A stretch of 64,000 nucleotides of DNA from Thalassomonas sp. RHCl1 (lineage in GTDB: Bacteria > Pseudomonadota > Gammaproteobacteria > Enterobacterales > Alteromonadaceae): the NCBI RefSeq assembly GCF_947387555.1, contig NZ_CANDNZ010000001.1, positions 1 to 64,000 on the forward strand, given 5' to 3'. The notes under the pieces are model-generated. The model had not been told where the DNA came from, ran no database searches, and saw only the letters and a program-made list of their open reading frames with translations. This document shows positions 46,071 through 57,174 of the stretch, in pieces. The position numbers and the translations under genes are program-made. Numbering within the stretch: position 1 is the first letter of the stretch; each line of letters begins with the position of its first letter.

Positions 46071-48269
46071 TTAAGCCTCCATGGAAATCGGTAATTTACG
46101 TTGTCTTTTGCCGGTGGCGGCAAAAATGGCATTGGCCAGGGCCGCCGCTGCGGGGGCTGTCGGCGGCTCGCCTACACCCGTGGGCGGATAGTCGTTTTCG
46201 ATAATGGCCACTTCCAGCAGCGCCGGGGTATCTGCCATGCGGATCCAGGGCTGCTGATCAAAGTTGCTGTTGACCACCCGGCCGCCGCTGACCTTGGCGT
46301 CGTTGTATATCGAGGCATTTAAGCCGTCGATAAAGCCGCCTTCCATCTGGTTGCGGATATGGTTGGGGTTGAGCGGCAGGCCGCAGTCGATGGCGCCCCA
46401 GATACCGGTGATCTTCATTCCTGCTTTTTCCCTGCTGTCCACTTCCACCACAAAAGCGGCGTAACTACCGAAGGTGAAATGGCTGGCGATACCCAGGCCG
46501 ACGCCTTCGGGGCGCTTTTGCTGCCAGTTGGCTAAGTCGGCGGCTGCCTGGTAGCATTTTGCCATGCGGCCGCTGTCGATTTCACTCGCGCCGTAGCCGC
46601 GGTAGGGATAGGCTTTAGCTTTACCCATCAGGGCCAGACGGTAGGCCAGGGGATCCTGACTTAGGGCGTGGGCCACTTCGTCTATCATGCTCTCGGTGGC
46701 AAAGGCGAATTGGAAATGGCCGGGGCCGCGCCAGGCGCCTGTGGGGGTACCGGCTTTTTGCTGGTAACTGTCTACGCGAAAGTTGTCGATTAGCTGATAA
46801 GGGAAACACTGCTCGCGCATGCTGCCCTCTATTTGCCCCTGGCGGTGGTGCCAGGCGATCAGCTTGCCCTGCTTATCCACCCCGGCTTTGAGGCGGGAAA
46901 AGGTCGACTGGCCGAAATAATCCTGGGTCATTTCATCTTCCCGGGTCCATACCAGTTTTACCGGGCGGGGTGTTTCTTTGGCCAGCAGGGCGGCCTCGAT
47001 CACAAAGTCGTTATAATAACGGCGGCCGAAACCGCCGCCCATGCGGGTAGGGATCACTTCGACATCTAAGGGGTCTATACCTGTGTATTGGGCCGCCGAG
47101 CTGGCGACCCGGGTCGGAAACTGGTGGCCGGTGATGATTTTTGCCTGTTTGCCGCCGCCCTTTTTGTCTGTGATATGGGCGATGGCATTAAAGGGCTCCA
47201 TACAGGCGTGGGCCAGTAACGGCACCTGGTAGCACTGGTCAAAGACTTGTACCGAGTCGTTAAAGCCCTGTGTGAGGTCGCCGGTCTTGAGCAGGGTTTC
47301 ACCGCCTTCCTCCGCCATGCAGAATTTTTCGAAATCCGCCATCAGGGACTCCGAGCTTTCCTCGCTCCAGGGACCTTGCTGCCACTGTATTTCCAGCGCT
47401 TTTCTGCCCTGGGTGGCGGCCCAGTAATTTTCCGCCAATACCGCGATGCCGGCGGCAATTTCCTTGATACCGTCTTCGCCTATGACCTTGTCGACTTTTA
47501 CGGTTTTGATCACCCCGGGTACTGCCAGGGCTTTTTTGTCGTTATAAGATTTGATGTCGCCGTGAAAATACGGGCAGCGCTCGATCACTGCATAGACCAT
47601 ATCCGGCATTTCCATGTCCAGGCCAAATAACGGTTGGCCGGTAACGATTTCATCAATATCCACCGTGGTAATATTCTGTCCGAAAATGGTGTATTCGGAC
47701 CTGTCTTTAAATTTCAGTGCTTTATTCGGCAGCTCCAGGGTGCCGGCTGTGGCCGCCAGTTTGCCGTAGGGGAGTTTCTGCCCGGTGCTTTTGCGGTAGA
47801 CAAAACTCTTGCCTGTGGTCAGCTCTGACTCGGAGCAACGCCATTTTTTGGCTGCCGCCGAGATCAGCAGCTGCCTGGCACTGGCTCCCGCTTCCCTTAA
47901 TACCTGCCAGTTGCGGCGTACTGCATGGCTGCCGCCGGTATTCATATCGGCATATCGGTAGCCTATGCCGTTTTCGGTTTTTTTCAGGTAGGTTTTGGCG
48001 GCTATACAGGACACCAGCGACCAGTCGGCATCGAGCTCTTCGGCGATCATCATGGCGCCTGTAGTTTTCATGTGCTGGCCCTGCTCCTGCACCGGGGATT
48101 CGATCACTATGGAGTTGTCCGGATTGATGTGCAGATAAACCGACCAGTTATTTTGCCCCTGGTCGGCATCTTTTTTAACTCTTCGGCCAAGCGACGGCAT
48201 ACTGATGGTCATCAGCATGGCACCGGCACTGGCCGAGAGGCTTAAAAATTGACGACGAGAAATTTCCAT
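46071..48269 (-). CDS. Molybdopterin-binding large subunit of a molybdenum hydroxylase (IorB-like)
   Basis: The protein has 732 residues. A twin-arginine signal ([13 protein letters not shown], about 4-16) indicates export with the cofactor bound. The IorB-like organisation is seen: split MoCo-binding domains with [19 protein letters not shown] (about 415), [17 protein letters not shown] (about 510) and the C-terminal [18 protein letters not shown], whose Glu matches the catalytic base. Such enzymes hydroxylate N-heterocycles or oxidise aldehydes. No FAD subunit is encoded, so electrons probably go to a cytochrome. The substrate is unknown. Confidence 0.92.
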   Translation of the reverse strand: MEISRRQFLSLSASAGAMLMTISMPSLGRRVKKDADQGQNNWSVYLHINPDNSIVIESPVQEQGQHMKTTGAMMIAEELDADWSLVSCIAAKTYLKKTENGIGYRYADMNTGGSHAVRRNWQVLREAGASARQLLISAAAKKWRCSESELTTGKSFVYRKSTGQKLPYGKLAATAGTLELPNKALKFKDRSEYTIFGQNITTVDIDEIVTGQPLFGLDMEMPDMVYAVIERCPYFHGDIKSYNDKKALAVPGVIKTVKVDKVIGEDGIKEIAAGIAVLAENYWAATQGRKALEIQWQQGPWSEESSESLMADFEKFCMAEEGGETLLKTGDLTQGFNDSVQVFDQCYQVPLLAHACMEPFNAIAHITDKKGGGKQAKIITGHQFPTRVASSAAQYTGIDPLDVEVIPTRMGGGFGRRYYNDFVIEAALLAKETPRPVKLVWTREDEMTQDYFGQSTFSRLKAGVDKQGKLIAWHHRQGQIEGSMREQCFPYQLIDNFRVDSYQQKAGTPTGAWRGPGHFQFAFATESMIDEVAHALSQDPLAYRLALMGKAKAYPYRGYGASEIDSGRMAKCYQAAADLANWQQKRPEGVGLGIASHFTFGSYAAFVVEVDSREKAGMKITGIWGAIDCGLPLNPNHIRNQMEGGFIDGLNASIYNDAKVSGGRVVNSNFDQQPWIRMADTPALLEVAIIENDYPPTGVGEPPTAPAAAALANAIFAATGKRQRKLPISMEA

Positions 48270-48390
48270 AGGTAACCCCCTTTGTTTTTTATTAGTCTAA
48301 GGGGGCGGGAGGCAAATAGCTTGACGCTTCATCGCGTTAAAAATGGCACTCGTCGAAAAAATAACCGAGTGTTGGTAAACCAGACCTTAG

Positions 48391-48406
48391 CAGCCAATAT
48401 TGGCTG
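48391..48406. repeat. 16-bp perfect palindrome CAGCCAATATTGGCTG
   Basis: It lies between the Mo-hydroxylase and pbpC genes, 50 nt beyond the pbpC stop. It could be part of a pbpC terminator (no T-run) or a protein site. Confidence 0.35.
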
Positions 48407-48455
48407 AAGTGCTGTTATCTCTTGTTTTATTTATTGCTTATCAGTTGGTTATGCA

Positions 48456-50867
48456 TTACATCACAGAAATGGTTAACATATCGGTATTACCTTGCTGATC
48501 CTGCACCAAAATTTGCTGCTCACCCGGGGCGGATAACACATGTTCAATGCTTTGCCCCGGTTTTGTCTGATAGCCGGGCTTGCCATTGATATACCAATGT
48601 TTTAGCCCGGCCCCGCCCAGGCTTTTCAGCCAGATGCTCGGCGCTTTGCCGCTTGCTCCCGCTTTGCGGTAAACGCTGTTTGGCGTAATGCCGGTGATTT
48701 TTAAACTGGCCCCGGCAGGCGGGGAAGCGTTTTGGCAAGTAGGATCTAGGGGGGGAATAAGCGCATCCCGGCGGCGATTTTGCTGGAGCCAGGGTTCAAG
48801 CATTTTCGGCCACAGCGCCACTTGCTTGCTTTGTTTGTTTTCTGCCCGGCAACCCATGGCAAGGCGCAGGTTATTTTCCGGGTTGAACCAGTAGCTAAAC
48901 AGGCTGGCCTGCCAGGTATCGCTGTCGGCGATATGCCAGGTGGGGGGCACGAGATCATCAAGGATCCAGGCCCGGTGTTTTTGCTGGCAGAATTGCGCTG
49001 CCTGTTCGTTTTCCCGGGTGCCCAGCGGCCAGCAGATGTTTTCCCGGGTCAGTTTGTCCGGTTGCTTGATGGCTTGCTTTGATAAGGCGGGTTTTAATAC
49101 CTGGTCGGCAACCGAGAATAACAGCGGGCCTGCGGTTATCCGGCCATAATGTCCCGGCATGGCGGTGCCGTCGGGGCGTCCGAGCCAGACGCCGAAAGTA
49201 TAATCCCGGGTAACGGCTATGGCCCAGGAGTCGCGAAAGCCGTAGCTAGTGCCGGTTTTCCAGGCGATTTTACTCTCGTTTACTCGGGAGATGGTTTTTG
49301 CCAGGCTGCCGGGGCGGCTGATGCCGGATAAAATATCCTGTACCACCCAGGCGCTTTGTGGCGATAGCAGGCGACGCTCGGTTTTCGGCTGGGATAACTG
49401 AGCTTGTAAGAACTTAAGCTGCGAGGTTTTGCCTTGATTGGCAAAGGCGCTGTAGGCTTGTACCAGTTGTTCCAGCGAAGTGCCAGCGCCCCCTAAGATC
49501 ACTGCTAAATTGGGGCTGTCGCCGGGAATCGTTAAGGATAAACCGGCATTTTCCAGCCGGGCGCTAAAGCGTTTGACCCCGAAACGTTCAAACAAATCCA
49601 CCGCCGGCATATTCAGCGAGCGCTGCAGCGCCTGTGTGGCAGAGACCGGCCCGTGAAACGCGCCGCTAAAGTTTTCCGGGCGGTAGTTGCCCCAGTTCCT
49701 GGGCACATCTGCCAGCAGCGAATGGGAATGGATCAGGCCTTCGTCCATGGCCAGGCCGTAAAGGAAAGGTTTTAAGGTGGACCCCGGTGAGCGCACCGCC
49801 TGCACCATATCCACATAACCATAGCGGCTGGTATTGGCAAAATCTGCGCTGCCGATATAGGCCTTAACCGCCGAGGTGTGGTTGTCTACCACTAAAATGG
49901 CCCCTGAGCTTTTCTTCGGTAATTTTTCTATGTAGGCGCCCAGGGTATCCTGCAGGCTTTGTTGCAGATCCCGGTTGATAGTGCTTTTGACCACTCCCTG
50001 GCCGTTGGAATGGCTGAGCAGTCTGCGCGAGAGCAGCGGCGCCAGTTGTTCCGGGCGAAAATTAAAACTGTAAACCTGCTCAAGTTTGGCATCCTCTACC
50101 AGGGTTTGCGGCCAGACGCCGAAATCTGCCAGGCGTTGCAATACCTTGTCCCGCGCTTTTTGTGCCGCCTGGTGATGCAGATCGGGACGGTAACGGGTAG
50201 GGGCCTGGGGCAAGACTGCCAGCAGGGCGGCTTCGCCATGGCTGAGGTCTTTCGCCGGTTTGTTCAGATAGGTGTAGCTGGCGGCGGCAACGCCTTCTAT
50301 GGTGCCGCCGAACGGGGCGGTATTGAGGTACAGCTCCAGGATTGCTTTTTTGTCTAAATGCCACTCCAATTGCAGGGTGCGCAGCACTTGTTTTATTTTT
50401 CCCCAGAGGTTTCTGCCATGGGGATGTAAGATGCGCGCCACCTGCATCGACAGGGTTGAGCCGCCGGAGATCACACGGTTTTCACTGATGTTCTGCCCGG
50501 CGGCCCTGAGCAGAGACAAGGGGTTGATGCCCGGGTGGTGCCAGAACCAGCGGTCTTCGTAGTTTATCAGGGCGTCGATATAAAGCGGTGATACTTCTTC
50601 CAGCGTCACCGGATAACGCCAGATGCCGTTCTCATCGGCAAAGGTGCGCAGCGGACGGTTATTTTCATCCACCACCACGCGGGCGAACAGCTTGTTGTTT
50701 TGCGGCAGGTTTAGCGGGTATAAGCTGTCGAGTAAAGCAAGTGCCGCCACTACCATGGCAAATAAAAGCACGACGGGATGTGCTTTTATTTTGCCTGGCA
50801 GTTTAGCACTTAGCTTCTCGGTGAGCCTGGCCTGCTTTTTTTTCAGGGGCGTATTAGCGCTGGACAA
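48456..50867 (-). CDS. pbpC: Penicillin-binding protein 1C
   Basis: The protein has 803 residues. It has a transmembrane anchor (about 30-50), a glycosyltransferase-51 domain (catalytic Glu in NYEDRWFWHHPG near 101; VISGGSTLSMQVARIL near 135), a transpeptidase domain with SPGSTLKPF (Ser near 357), the SLN triad element and WKTGTSYGFRD (near 536), and a C-terminal BiPBP_C domain (about 715-800). It polymerises and possibly cross-links peptidoglycan, probably in repair. It overlaps the upstream alpha-2-macroglobulin gene by 14 nt, the conserved magD-pbpC pairing. Confidence 0.96.
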   Translation of the reverse strand: MSSANTPLKKKQARLTEKLSAKLPGKIKAHPVVLLFAMVVAALALLDSLYPLNLPQNNKLFARVVVDENNRPLRTFADENGIWRYPVTLEEVSPLYIDALINYEDRWFWHHPGINPLSLLRAAGQNISENRVISGGSTLSMQVARILHPHGRNLWGKIKQVLRTLQLEWHLDKKAILELYLNTAPFGGTIEGVAAASYTYLNKPAKDLSHGEAALLAVLPQAPTRYRPDLHHQAAQKARDKVLQRLADFGVWPQTLVEDAKLEQVYSFNFRPEQLAPLLSRRLLSHSNGQGVVKSTINRDLQQSLQDTLGAYIEKLPKKSSGAILVVDNHTSAVKAYIGSADFANTSRYGYVDMVQAVRSPGSTLKPFLYGLAMDEGLIHSHSLLADVPRNWGNYRPENFSGAFHGPVSATQALQRSLNMPAVDLFERFGVKRFSARLENAGLSLTIPGDSPNLAVILGGAGTSLEQLVQAYSAFANQGKTSQLKFLQAQLSQPKTERRLLSPQSAWVVQDILSGISRPGSLAKTISRVNESKIAWKTGTSYGFRDSWAIAVTRDYTFGVWLGRPDGTAMPGHYGRITAGPLLFSVADQVLKPALSKQAIKQPDKLTRENICWPLGTRENEQAAQFCQQKHRAWILDDLVPPTWHIADSDTWQASLFSYWFNPENNLRLAMGCRAENKQSKQVALWPKMLEPWLQQNRRRDALIPPLDPTCQNASPPAGASLKITGITPNSVYRKAGASGKAPSIWLKSLGGAGLKHWYINGKPGYQTKPGQSIEHVLSAPGEQQILVQDQQGNTDMLTISVM

Positions 50868-53800
50868 CGGCGATCTCTTTAATGGTGCGGCCGACGGCGC
50901 GAATTTGTGGGCGGTACATGTCTTCTGCCAGCGGCGGCGGTACCTGATATGTACCAGGCGTTACCGCGCGGGCCAGATAAAACAGGTGCACCGGCCTGGA
51001 TTTATGCAGCTCCACTGCAGCCACATACCTGTCGTCCCTGAACTCCTGGTGTTTGACCGGGTTACGCTGTTGCCATTGGGCTATGGTTTTACCGTCGACT
51101 TTAATTTCATCCAGCTTCAGGGCGTGTTCCAGGTTTTGGTTTTCCAGCTCAAAACCGGCGGGTAACAAGTCGACCACCAGCACGTCCGGGCTGCGCTGCA
51201 AGGCGCCAAGTTGCAGGTGCATTAACATTAAGTCACCGACTTTAACTTTTTCTGGAGAAACTTCCTGCCCCTGAATATTGAGCCATTGCCTTTGTACCCT
51301 TAAGCCGTTGCTGCTGGCTTTTGGCGCCTGTTTGCCATAACCGCTGATATTGATATTGGCCAGTAACGGCTGCTGATGGGTTGAACCGACCACAACCCCT
51401 TGTTCAAGCTCGGCAACGGTTAACGGACTTTGGTAAACCGCTGTTTGTGATAACTTGGTTTTGGCCTGGCCGATAAGCACCTCTGCCGACCAGCTGTCGC
51501 CGTCGACGGCTTTTAATGCCATGCCCGCCAGGAACAGGGCATTGCGTTCCTGGGTGCTTAAGTACTGGCGCTGGTTAACCTGCTCTGCCAGGGTAAAGCT
51601 CAGGGCGATGGCCTGTGCCTGGTCAATATCATGTTTTAGCAGCAGGTGGATCATCAGTGCCAGATCCCTGAGCTGGCTGCCGTAGTCTGCCAGGTACTTG
51701 CGCCTTGGTTTCGGCAGGTTATTCAGCGCTTTGCTCACCAGGGCTTTGCTGGTTTTACGGTCGCCCATTTGCTTCATGGCGATGGCCAGCTGCAATTGGG
51801 GCAAACCGCTTTTGGCATTTTTGCTGTGGTTTTTTGCCAGGGTGCGCAAGGTGCCAAGCGGCGCCTGGTTGACCCGGGAGAGCACGTAGGCGGCATAGGC
51901 CTTGTAGGCAAGGTAGTAATGTCCGCTATCGTCACTCCAGGGTTCATCATAGAAATGACTGGTGCGTGCCAGGTAACGCTGCAGCCTTTTTAAGGTGCGG
52001 CTGAGCATTTCTTCCGGCACGCTAAAGCCCATGTCCCGGGCATTAAGCAGGAAGTCGCCGACATAGGCGGTGAGCCAATACTCTTCATTGGCATTGTTGT
52101 TCCACAAGCCGTAACCGCCATTGCTAAGTTGCAGGCTTGCCAGGCGCTCTAAGCCTTTGTTGACCATGGTCAGGCGCTTGTCTTCGCTAATGTTTTTGAG
52201 GCCAAAAGCCGTTTGCTGCGCGGGCGTGGCAAAGATCAGCGGATAAACGCGGCTGCTGGTTTGCTCCAAACAGCCGTAGGGATATTGCAGCAGCTGATCG
52301 AGCTGGTTTTGCAGGTTGATATCGGCTTTTGGTGAAATCGACAACGAAGCCTGTACCGTATTGCCGAGCAGATCTAAGATGGCCGACTTTTCTTGGCTCA
52401 GCATCTGCCCCTGGTGCAGTACTTTTTGCAAGCGCTTGATGGTGGCCGGGTAGGGAGGGCGCAAGCCCAGGGACCATTGCCGGGAGATATCTTCTTCCAG
52501 CGCCATGCCGGAAAGCTGTAAAGCAAACCTGGCCTGGCCGCGAATGTCGGTTGCCAGCACCTGATAGCTGAGGGTGGTTTTCTCGCCGTCTTTTAACAGG
52601 ATTGCCTGGATTTGGCGTTTTTCTGCTGCTGTGTTGTCTGTTATAGCTTTACCTGTGAAGGTCACAGGGCCGGTTGCCGTTAAAGCCGCCGACAACTCCT
52701 GCAGCTCGCCGCTGAGGTTGGTGATATCCAGCGCGAGTGTGGTTTTATCGCCTTTGGCGAGAAAACGCGGCATGGCAAACTGGGTGATAACCGGGGCCGC
52801 AATTGTCACTTCCTGCTCGGCATGGCCGAATTGATCATTGGAGAACGCCAGCGCCATTAAGCGCAGGCGGCCGTTAAAGTCGGGGATATTCAGGGAAATA
52901 TCTGCTTCGCCGTTATCGTTAAAGGGCACCAGGCCGCTGAATAAAGACACGATTTGCACATCAGACGGCGGCTGCTGGCCGCCACGGGTAAGATCGCTGT
53001 CACCGCCAAAGCGTAAGCGGGCTTTATCTGCCTGGCTCAGTTCGATGATCTTGTTGTAAACATCACGTGAGTCCACCGAATAACGGCGCTGGCCGAAAAA
53101 GGCATCGAAGGGATCCGGGGTGTCAAAATCACTGATGCTTAATACCCCGACATCGACGGCGGCCAGGGTGACAAAGATCTGGTTGCCTTTCGGCGTTGGG
53201 CTATCTTTTGCCCCGGCGCTATTGCCGCTTTGCTTATCAAGTTTCACGGTAACCGCCAGCGGTTTGTTGGGCAGGGCCTTGTCGGCAACCTCAAAGGTTA
53301 GCGGCAGTTTCCTCTGTTCACGCTGCAGCGGCAGGTGTACTAAACCGAAGCTGCGTTTTGGTGTCAGCGATTTTTCCATATTGCCCGGTTGTAGCACCAG
53401 GGCGCTGATATAAAGGTTATGCTGCTGCCAGTTTTTTGATACCGGGATCTCTACCGTGCTACCTTCTGCCGGGATAGCCAAGCGTTTTAACCACAAGGGG
53501 CTGTCGCCCTCTACCATGATAATGGCTTCACCGGCTTCGGGGGGAATGATATTGACCTTTACCGTATCTCCGCCCTGGTAGGCGGCTTTGTCTAACGCCA
53601 TAGTCACTTTGTCGGGACGGGCGGCGCCGCTGCCGCTCTGGCTTTCCTGCCAGTCTTGATACCAGTTCCAGCCGGCGTAAAATTGCGTGCTGGTAATCAG
53701 CTTAGCCGAGGGATCCCTGACCTCCACCCGGTAGTTGCCCCAGGCCACGGGAAAACTTACCTGGCCGCTGTTGCCTGCCTTTATATTTAACGACTTGCTT

Positions 53801-55869
53801 AGTTCGACATACTCGTTGTCGTTCCACTCGTAATGCCAGCCTTCGTGCTCGGAATAGACCCAGAAATAACGGCGGTCTTCGCGGATAAGTTTAATGTCGA
53901 GATTGTTGGCGGCATGTTTGCTGCCGTCTAAGGAAGCTTTGACAATATCAAAGCTGACAGTGGAATTGGCTTCAGGATTTTTATCGCCAAAGCTGGAGCG
54001 AATACCAAGCAGCTGCTCACTCGGCCATACCAAACCGGAATAGCTACGCGATACTGGCCTGCCGCCGGACTCGAACAAACTGCTGATAAATTTCACCCTT
54101 AACGGGCTGTTCAGGGCAGGCCAGTTGACCGGGTAAGTCAGTTGGCCCAGGCCGTTATCGTCTAACTGAATATCTTTTAATTTGGATCTGGTATTGAACT
54201 GGCTCTGGCGGATATCGCCAAATTCGAACCCCGGCAGGCTTACCACCGGGTTACGCCACAAAGAGGTGCTGATTTCGCTAGACAGGCGGTTGCCGGAGGC
54301 CGGGGCGCCGAATAAATACTCCCCCTGAAGCGGCAGGGTAAATTTCCCTTGTTTGCTGACGACAATTCTTTCGTTGGCGGCCTTGGGATTGAAGGTGAGT
54401 TTTAAGCGCTCGGGTAAAAACTCTTCCACCTTAAAGTCGAAAGTGAAGGCTTCACTGGCGATATTTTTTACTTCAAGTTGCCACAACCCCAGCTGTGCAT
54501 TGGCAGGGATTTGCCAGGGATAATGGTAGTAATTCTCTTTATTGCCCTGCCATTTAAAGGTTTTTATTTTGTTGCCGTCGGGGGAAATGATGGCGGCAGA
54601 CAAGACACTGTTTGGCGTTAATCGGCCGTCTTGATCCCGCAATAGGGCATTAAAGTTTATCTGCTCGCCGGGACGATAGAGATCTCTCGGCGCATAGATA
54701 AATAACTCCTGGGGTTTGGCCGGGCGCTGGCCAAGGTCGAAGTCGGATAAGTCCAGCGCCGGTTTGTTCACTTCGATCAGAGAAAAATGCTGCTGGTTCT
54801 GCGCCAGGATCAGCGAGGCTTTTTTGAGGTTGCTGGCAAAGGAAGCTTGACCGTCGGGGGAGGTGAGGTTTTGTTGTAATATCTCCCCTTTGCGGTTGAC
54901 CAAACTGACTTCAACCTTGGGCAGGGCTTTACCGGTTTTTAAAGAGGACGCATAAACGTCTAACTGATTATCGTAAAAGCGGGCATGCAAGCCGATATCG
55001 GTCACGGAAAACCACATCACCTGGTGTTTTTCATAGCCGCCGGCTTTGGCCATCACCGCCAGATACATGCCCGGCGCTGCCAGCTCGTCGATGCCTTCGA
55101 TATCTATGCTGCGTTTTACCCGGGTATTCTTTGGTACGTCTAACTGGTATCTGCCGCTATACACCAGATCGCCCAAGCGGCTCAAGCGCTCGACCCCCCA
55201 GTAATAGTTGTGCTCGGCTATTTCCCGTAAAAATCTCTGCCGCTCTTTATCCTGAACCCGGAAGAAATTAATGTCTACCTGATTAACATTCACACTCACC
55301 ACCGGCAGGCCGTTACCCAACCCCTGGGTAAGAAAAGCGCCTGTGGTATCAAAATTAATGCTCGGCTCCAAGCGGCTGGTTTTGACGCTGATATTTTTGC
55401 TGTTGCCCAGCGCTTGACCGTTGGCGGCGGTTAACCCCTGGTAAATGGTGATATCATAAGTTGTTTGCGGTTCAACATAAGGAAACCAAACTGTTTTGCC
55501 CGAGGCCGACACCACCCAGGCACCATCGCTGGCGCCGTGTTTTTTAGTGCTGATATTAAAATAGTCCTGATGATCTTCGGCGGGATCTAAGGGCACGGAC
55601 AAGGTAACGGCAATGGCATTCTTACCGTCTTTATTGCGCTCAGAAACATCTAATACTTTAAGCTCTGTATGTTGATAATCCCGGAGAACCTGTTCGCTGT
55701 TAAAGGCTGGCTCGTTTGCTTTTTTTGCCGTTAAACCTTTGCTTATTATCGTATCCGGCGTTTTCTCCTGCCCGGTATCTGATACTTTTTCTTCACTACA
55801 GCCGCTAAGGCCGTAGCCAACAAACACCAATGCCCAGGCCAGCATCAGAGTTACTAATTTGTTTTTCAT
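50854..55869 (-). CDS. magD: Bacterial alpha-2-macroglobulin lipoprotein
   Basis: The protein has 1671 residues. A lipoprotein signal with lipobox LSGC (Cys near 24) is followed by repeated beta-sandwich (MG) domains, a bait-like region and the thioester motif YGCLEQ (near 1200) inside an alpha-toroid. Such proteins trap invading proteases by covalent attachment through the Cys-Gln thioester in the periplasm, working with PBP1C to guard the cell wall. The thioester is intact, so this is the active trapping class. It overlaps pbpC. The 5' flank is an AT-rich intergenic region that begins the accessory zone. Confidence 0.95.
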   Translation of the reverse strand: MKNKLVTLMLAWALVFVGYGLSGCSEEKVSDTGQEKTPDTIISKGLTAKKANEPAFNSEQVLRDYQHTELKVLDVSERNKDGKNAIAVTLSVPLDPAEDHQDYFNISTKKHGASDGAWVVSASGKTVWFPYVEPQTTYDITIYQGLTAANGQALGNSKNISVKTSRLEPSINFDTTGAFLTQGLGNGLPVVSVNVNQVDINFFRVQDKERQRFLREIAEHNYYWGVERLSRLGDLVYSGRYQLDVPKNTRVKRSIDIEGIDELAAPGMYLAVMAKAGGYEKHQVMWFSVTDIGLHARFYDNQLDVYASSLKTGKALPKVEVSLVNRKGEILQQNLTSPDGQASFASNLKKASLILAQNQQHFSLIEVNKPALDLSDFDLGQRPAKPQELFIYAPRDLYRPGEQINFNALLRDQDGRLTPNSVLSAAIISPDGNKIKTFKWQGNKENYYHYPWQIPANAQLGLWQLEVKNIASEAFTFDFKVEEFLPERLKLTFNPKAANERIVVSKQGKFTLPLQGEYLFGAPASGNRLSSEISTSLWRNPVVSLPGFEFGDIRQSQFNTRSKLKDIQLDDNGLGQLTYPVNWPALNSPLRVKFISSLFESGGRPVSRSYSGLVWPSEQLLGIRSSFGDKNPEANSTVSFDIVKASLDGSKHAANNLDIKLIREDRRYFWVYSEHEGWHYEWNDNEYVELSKSLNIKAGNSGQVSFPVAWGNYRVEVRDPSAKLITSTQFYAGWNWYQDWQESQSGSGAARPDKVTMALDKAAYQGGDTVKVNIIPPEAGEAIIMVEGDSPLWLKRLAIPAEGSTVEIPVSKNWQQHNLYISALVLQPGNMEKSLTPKRSFGLVHLPLQREQRKLPLTFEVADKALPNKPLAVTVKLDKQSGNSAGAKDSPTPKGNQIFVTLAAVDVGVLSISDFDTPDPFDAFFGQRRYSVDSRDVYNKIIELSQADKARLRFGGDSDLTRGGQQPPSDVQIVSLFSGLVPFNDNGEADISLNIPDFNGRLRLMALAFSNDQFGHAEQEVTIAAPVITQFAMPRFLAKGDKTTLALDITNLSGELQELSAALTATGPVTFTGKAITDNTAAEKRQIQAILLKDGEKTTLSYQVLATDIRGQARFALQLSGMALEEDISRQWSLGLRPPYPATIKRLQKVLHQGQMLSQEKSAILDLLGNTVQASLSISPKADINLQNQLDQLLQYPYGCLEQTSSRVYPLIFATPAQQTAFGLKNISEDKRLTMVNKGLERLASLQLSNGGYGLWNNNANEEYWLTAYVGDFLLNARDMGFSVPEEMLSRTLKRLQRYLARTSHFYDEPWSDDSGHYYLAYKAYAAYVLSRVNQAPLGTLRTLAKNHSKNAKSGLPQLQLAIAMKQMGDRKTSKALVSKALNNLPKPRRKYLADYGSQLRDLALMIHLLLKHDIDQAQAIALSFTLAEQVNQRQYLSTQERNALFLAGMALKAVDGDSWSAEVLIGQAKTKLSQTAVYQSPLTVAELEQGVVVGSTHQQPLLANINISGYGKQAPKASSNGLRVQRQWLNIQGQEVSPEKVKVGDLMLMHLQLGALQRSPDVLVVDLLPAGFELENQNLEHALKLDEIKVDGKTIAQWQQRNPVKHQEFRDDRYVAAVELHKSRPVHLFYLARAVTPGTYQVPPPLAEDMYRPQIRAVGRTIKEIAVVQR

Positions 55870-56307
55870 CAGGTTTTCCTATGGTTTAAATACCGCGTTA
55901 ACTTGCCAATTATATTTATCAAGACTGCATTTTTACAGGCTTTGTTTGAAGTGACATTGTTTTAACCGGCATTAAAGAGGATAAAGGGGAATTGTGGCTA
56001 AATTCATTGGGAATTGTGATGAATTCTGGCAATTGAAAAAGAAGGTTTTGTTTTTTAACTTGTACTGCGAAAGCTTTATTTATTTGTTTTTTATCTAAAA
56101 AATAAATGAATAGGTTGATATAAAAGGGGGTGTCGTGATCTTATATTTGATTAAGTTAAATAAAGCCGACAAAATACTGAGCTAAATAAAGATTTTTGTT
56201 GGCCTCCTAATTACCAGAGTGATTCTGTTTCACTAAATATTTTGGGCATCTATAAAAATCTTGGAATTTATTGTAAATGGCTGATTTGATTAAGGGACTT
56301 GTTGTAT
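55870..56307. other. AT-rich intergenic region at left edge of accessory islet
   Basis: This is 438 bases without a gene. Composition drops to clearly AT-rich after about 56030. ATTTGATTAAG occurs at 56145-56155 and again at 56284-56294, just before the BRO-N gene. No integrase, tRNA or long direct repeat was seen that would mark an insertion site. Confidence 0.5.
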
Positions 56308-57090
56308 ATGGATAATGATCTAATAAATATTTGTTATGAAGGTTCATCCGGTGAATCAGATATACGAACATTGTATATCGAGAATATATTGTATTTTTCT
56401 CTAACAGATGTTTTTGTCGTTCTTAATAAAGAAAATAAGAGTATGGGAGAAAGCAACCCTACTAGATATATACCTAATTTGATAAAAAGTCAGATTAAAG
56501 ATTTAGATTGTGATGAATATAAGCAATTACCTCATCCAGAACCTACACCTGGTTATACACATGAAATTTTTGTCACTCAGCCAGGCCTGAATAGAGTTAT
56601 GGGTACTGATGACTCTCCAGCGGGGAGAAAATTTCAACGTTGGTTATATCATGATGTTGTTCCATCTTTAACTAAGCATGGAGTTTATCCGCCCCCATTA
56701 ACACCTCAAGGTTCTGCATTATCGCAAATGGCAGAAATCATAGCCCAAAACTCTCGTGCTTTAGCTGATTCTATCGTTCGACAAGATAAATTAGAAAAAG
56801 AAGTAAATTCAGTTAAAGGTGAAATTTATAATGTTCAAGAGCGCGTAGGTAAGCTAGAGAACAATAACAGAGAAAATGAGTTTATTCTTACTGTTCGGAA
56901 GTGGTTTGATAAAGCTAACCTTGCCTTACCTACTTCAAAAGAGCTAGAAATCGTTAATTGGTGTGAGAATTTAAGTCTTCGACGGAATAAACCCAGAACG
57001 GCTTGCCCATCAGGTGAACGATTGAATGCCAAATTTTTCGAAGAAATAATACTTGAAGCCAAGTCATTAGTTGAAAGAGCTAGAAGTTAA
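56308..57090 (+). CDS. BRO-N domain protein, antirepressor-like
   Basis: The ATG start at 56308 is preferred to a TTG at 56299, because TAAGGG (56291-56296) then lies about 11 nt upstream; it gives 260 residues. The BRO-N domain (about 10-130) ends in the family signature GLNRVMGTDDSPAGRKFQRWLYHDVVPSL, here described at residues about 92-120. A coiled coil follows (about 150-190) and then a helical C-terminal domain. BRO-N domains bind DNA in phage antirepressors and are also found in defence-gene neighbourhoods. AT-rich codon use differs sharply from the flanking genes. It is the first gene of a three-gene islet. Confidence 0.82.
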   Translation: MDNDLINICYEGSSGESDIRTLYIENILYFSLTDVFVVLNKENKSMGESNPTRYIPNLIKSQIKDLDCDEYKQLPHPEPTPGYTHEIFVTQPGLNRVMGTDDSPAGRKFQRWLYHDVVPSLTKHGVYPPPLTPQGSALSQMAEIIAQNSRALADSIVRQDKLEKEVNSVKGEIYNVQERVGKLENNNRENEFILTVRKWFDKANLALPTSKELEIVNWCENLSLRRNKPRTACPSGERLNAKFFEEIILEAKSLVERARS

Positions 57091-57174
57091 CAAGTTACTA
57101 TAGTCATCAATTTGCTCACCTTACGCTGAACTACGAGCAGTAATTTATGGAAATGTTAGAACTCAAGGAGGCAT

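Noticed and set aside
56308-57090. BRO-N gene as a sign of a prophage
   Set aside because: No integrase, terminase, capsid or tail genes are near, so a prophage is not supported; the gene is treated as part of a small islet.
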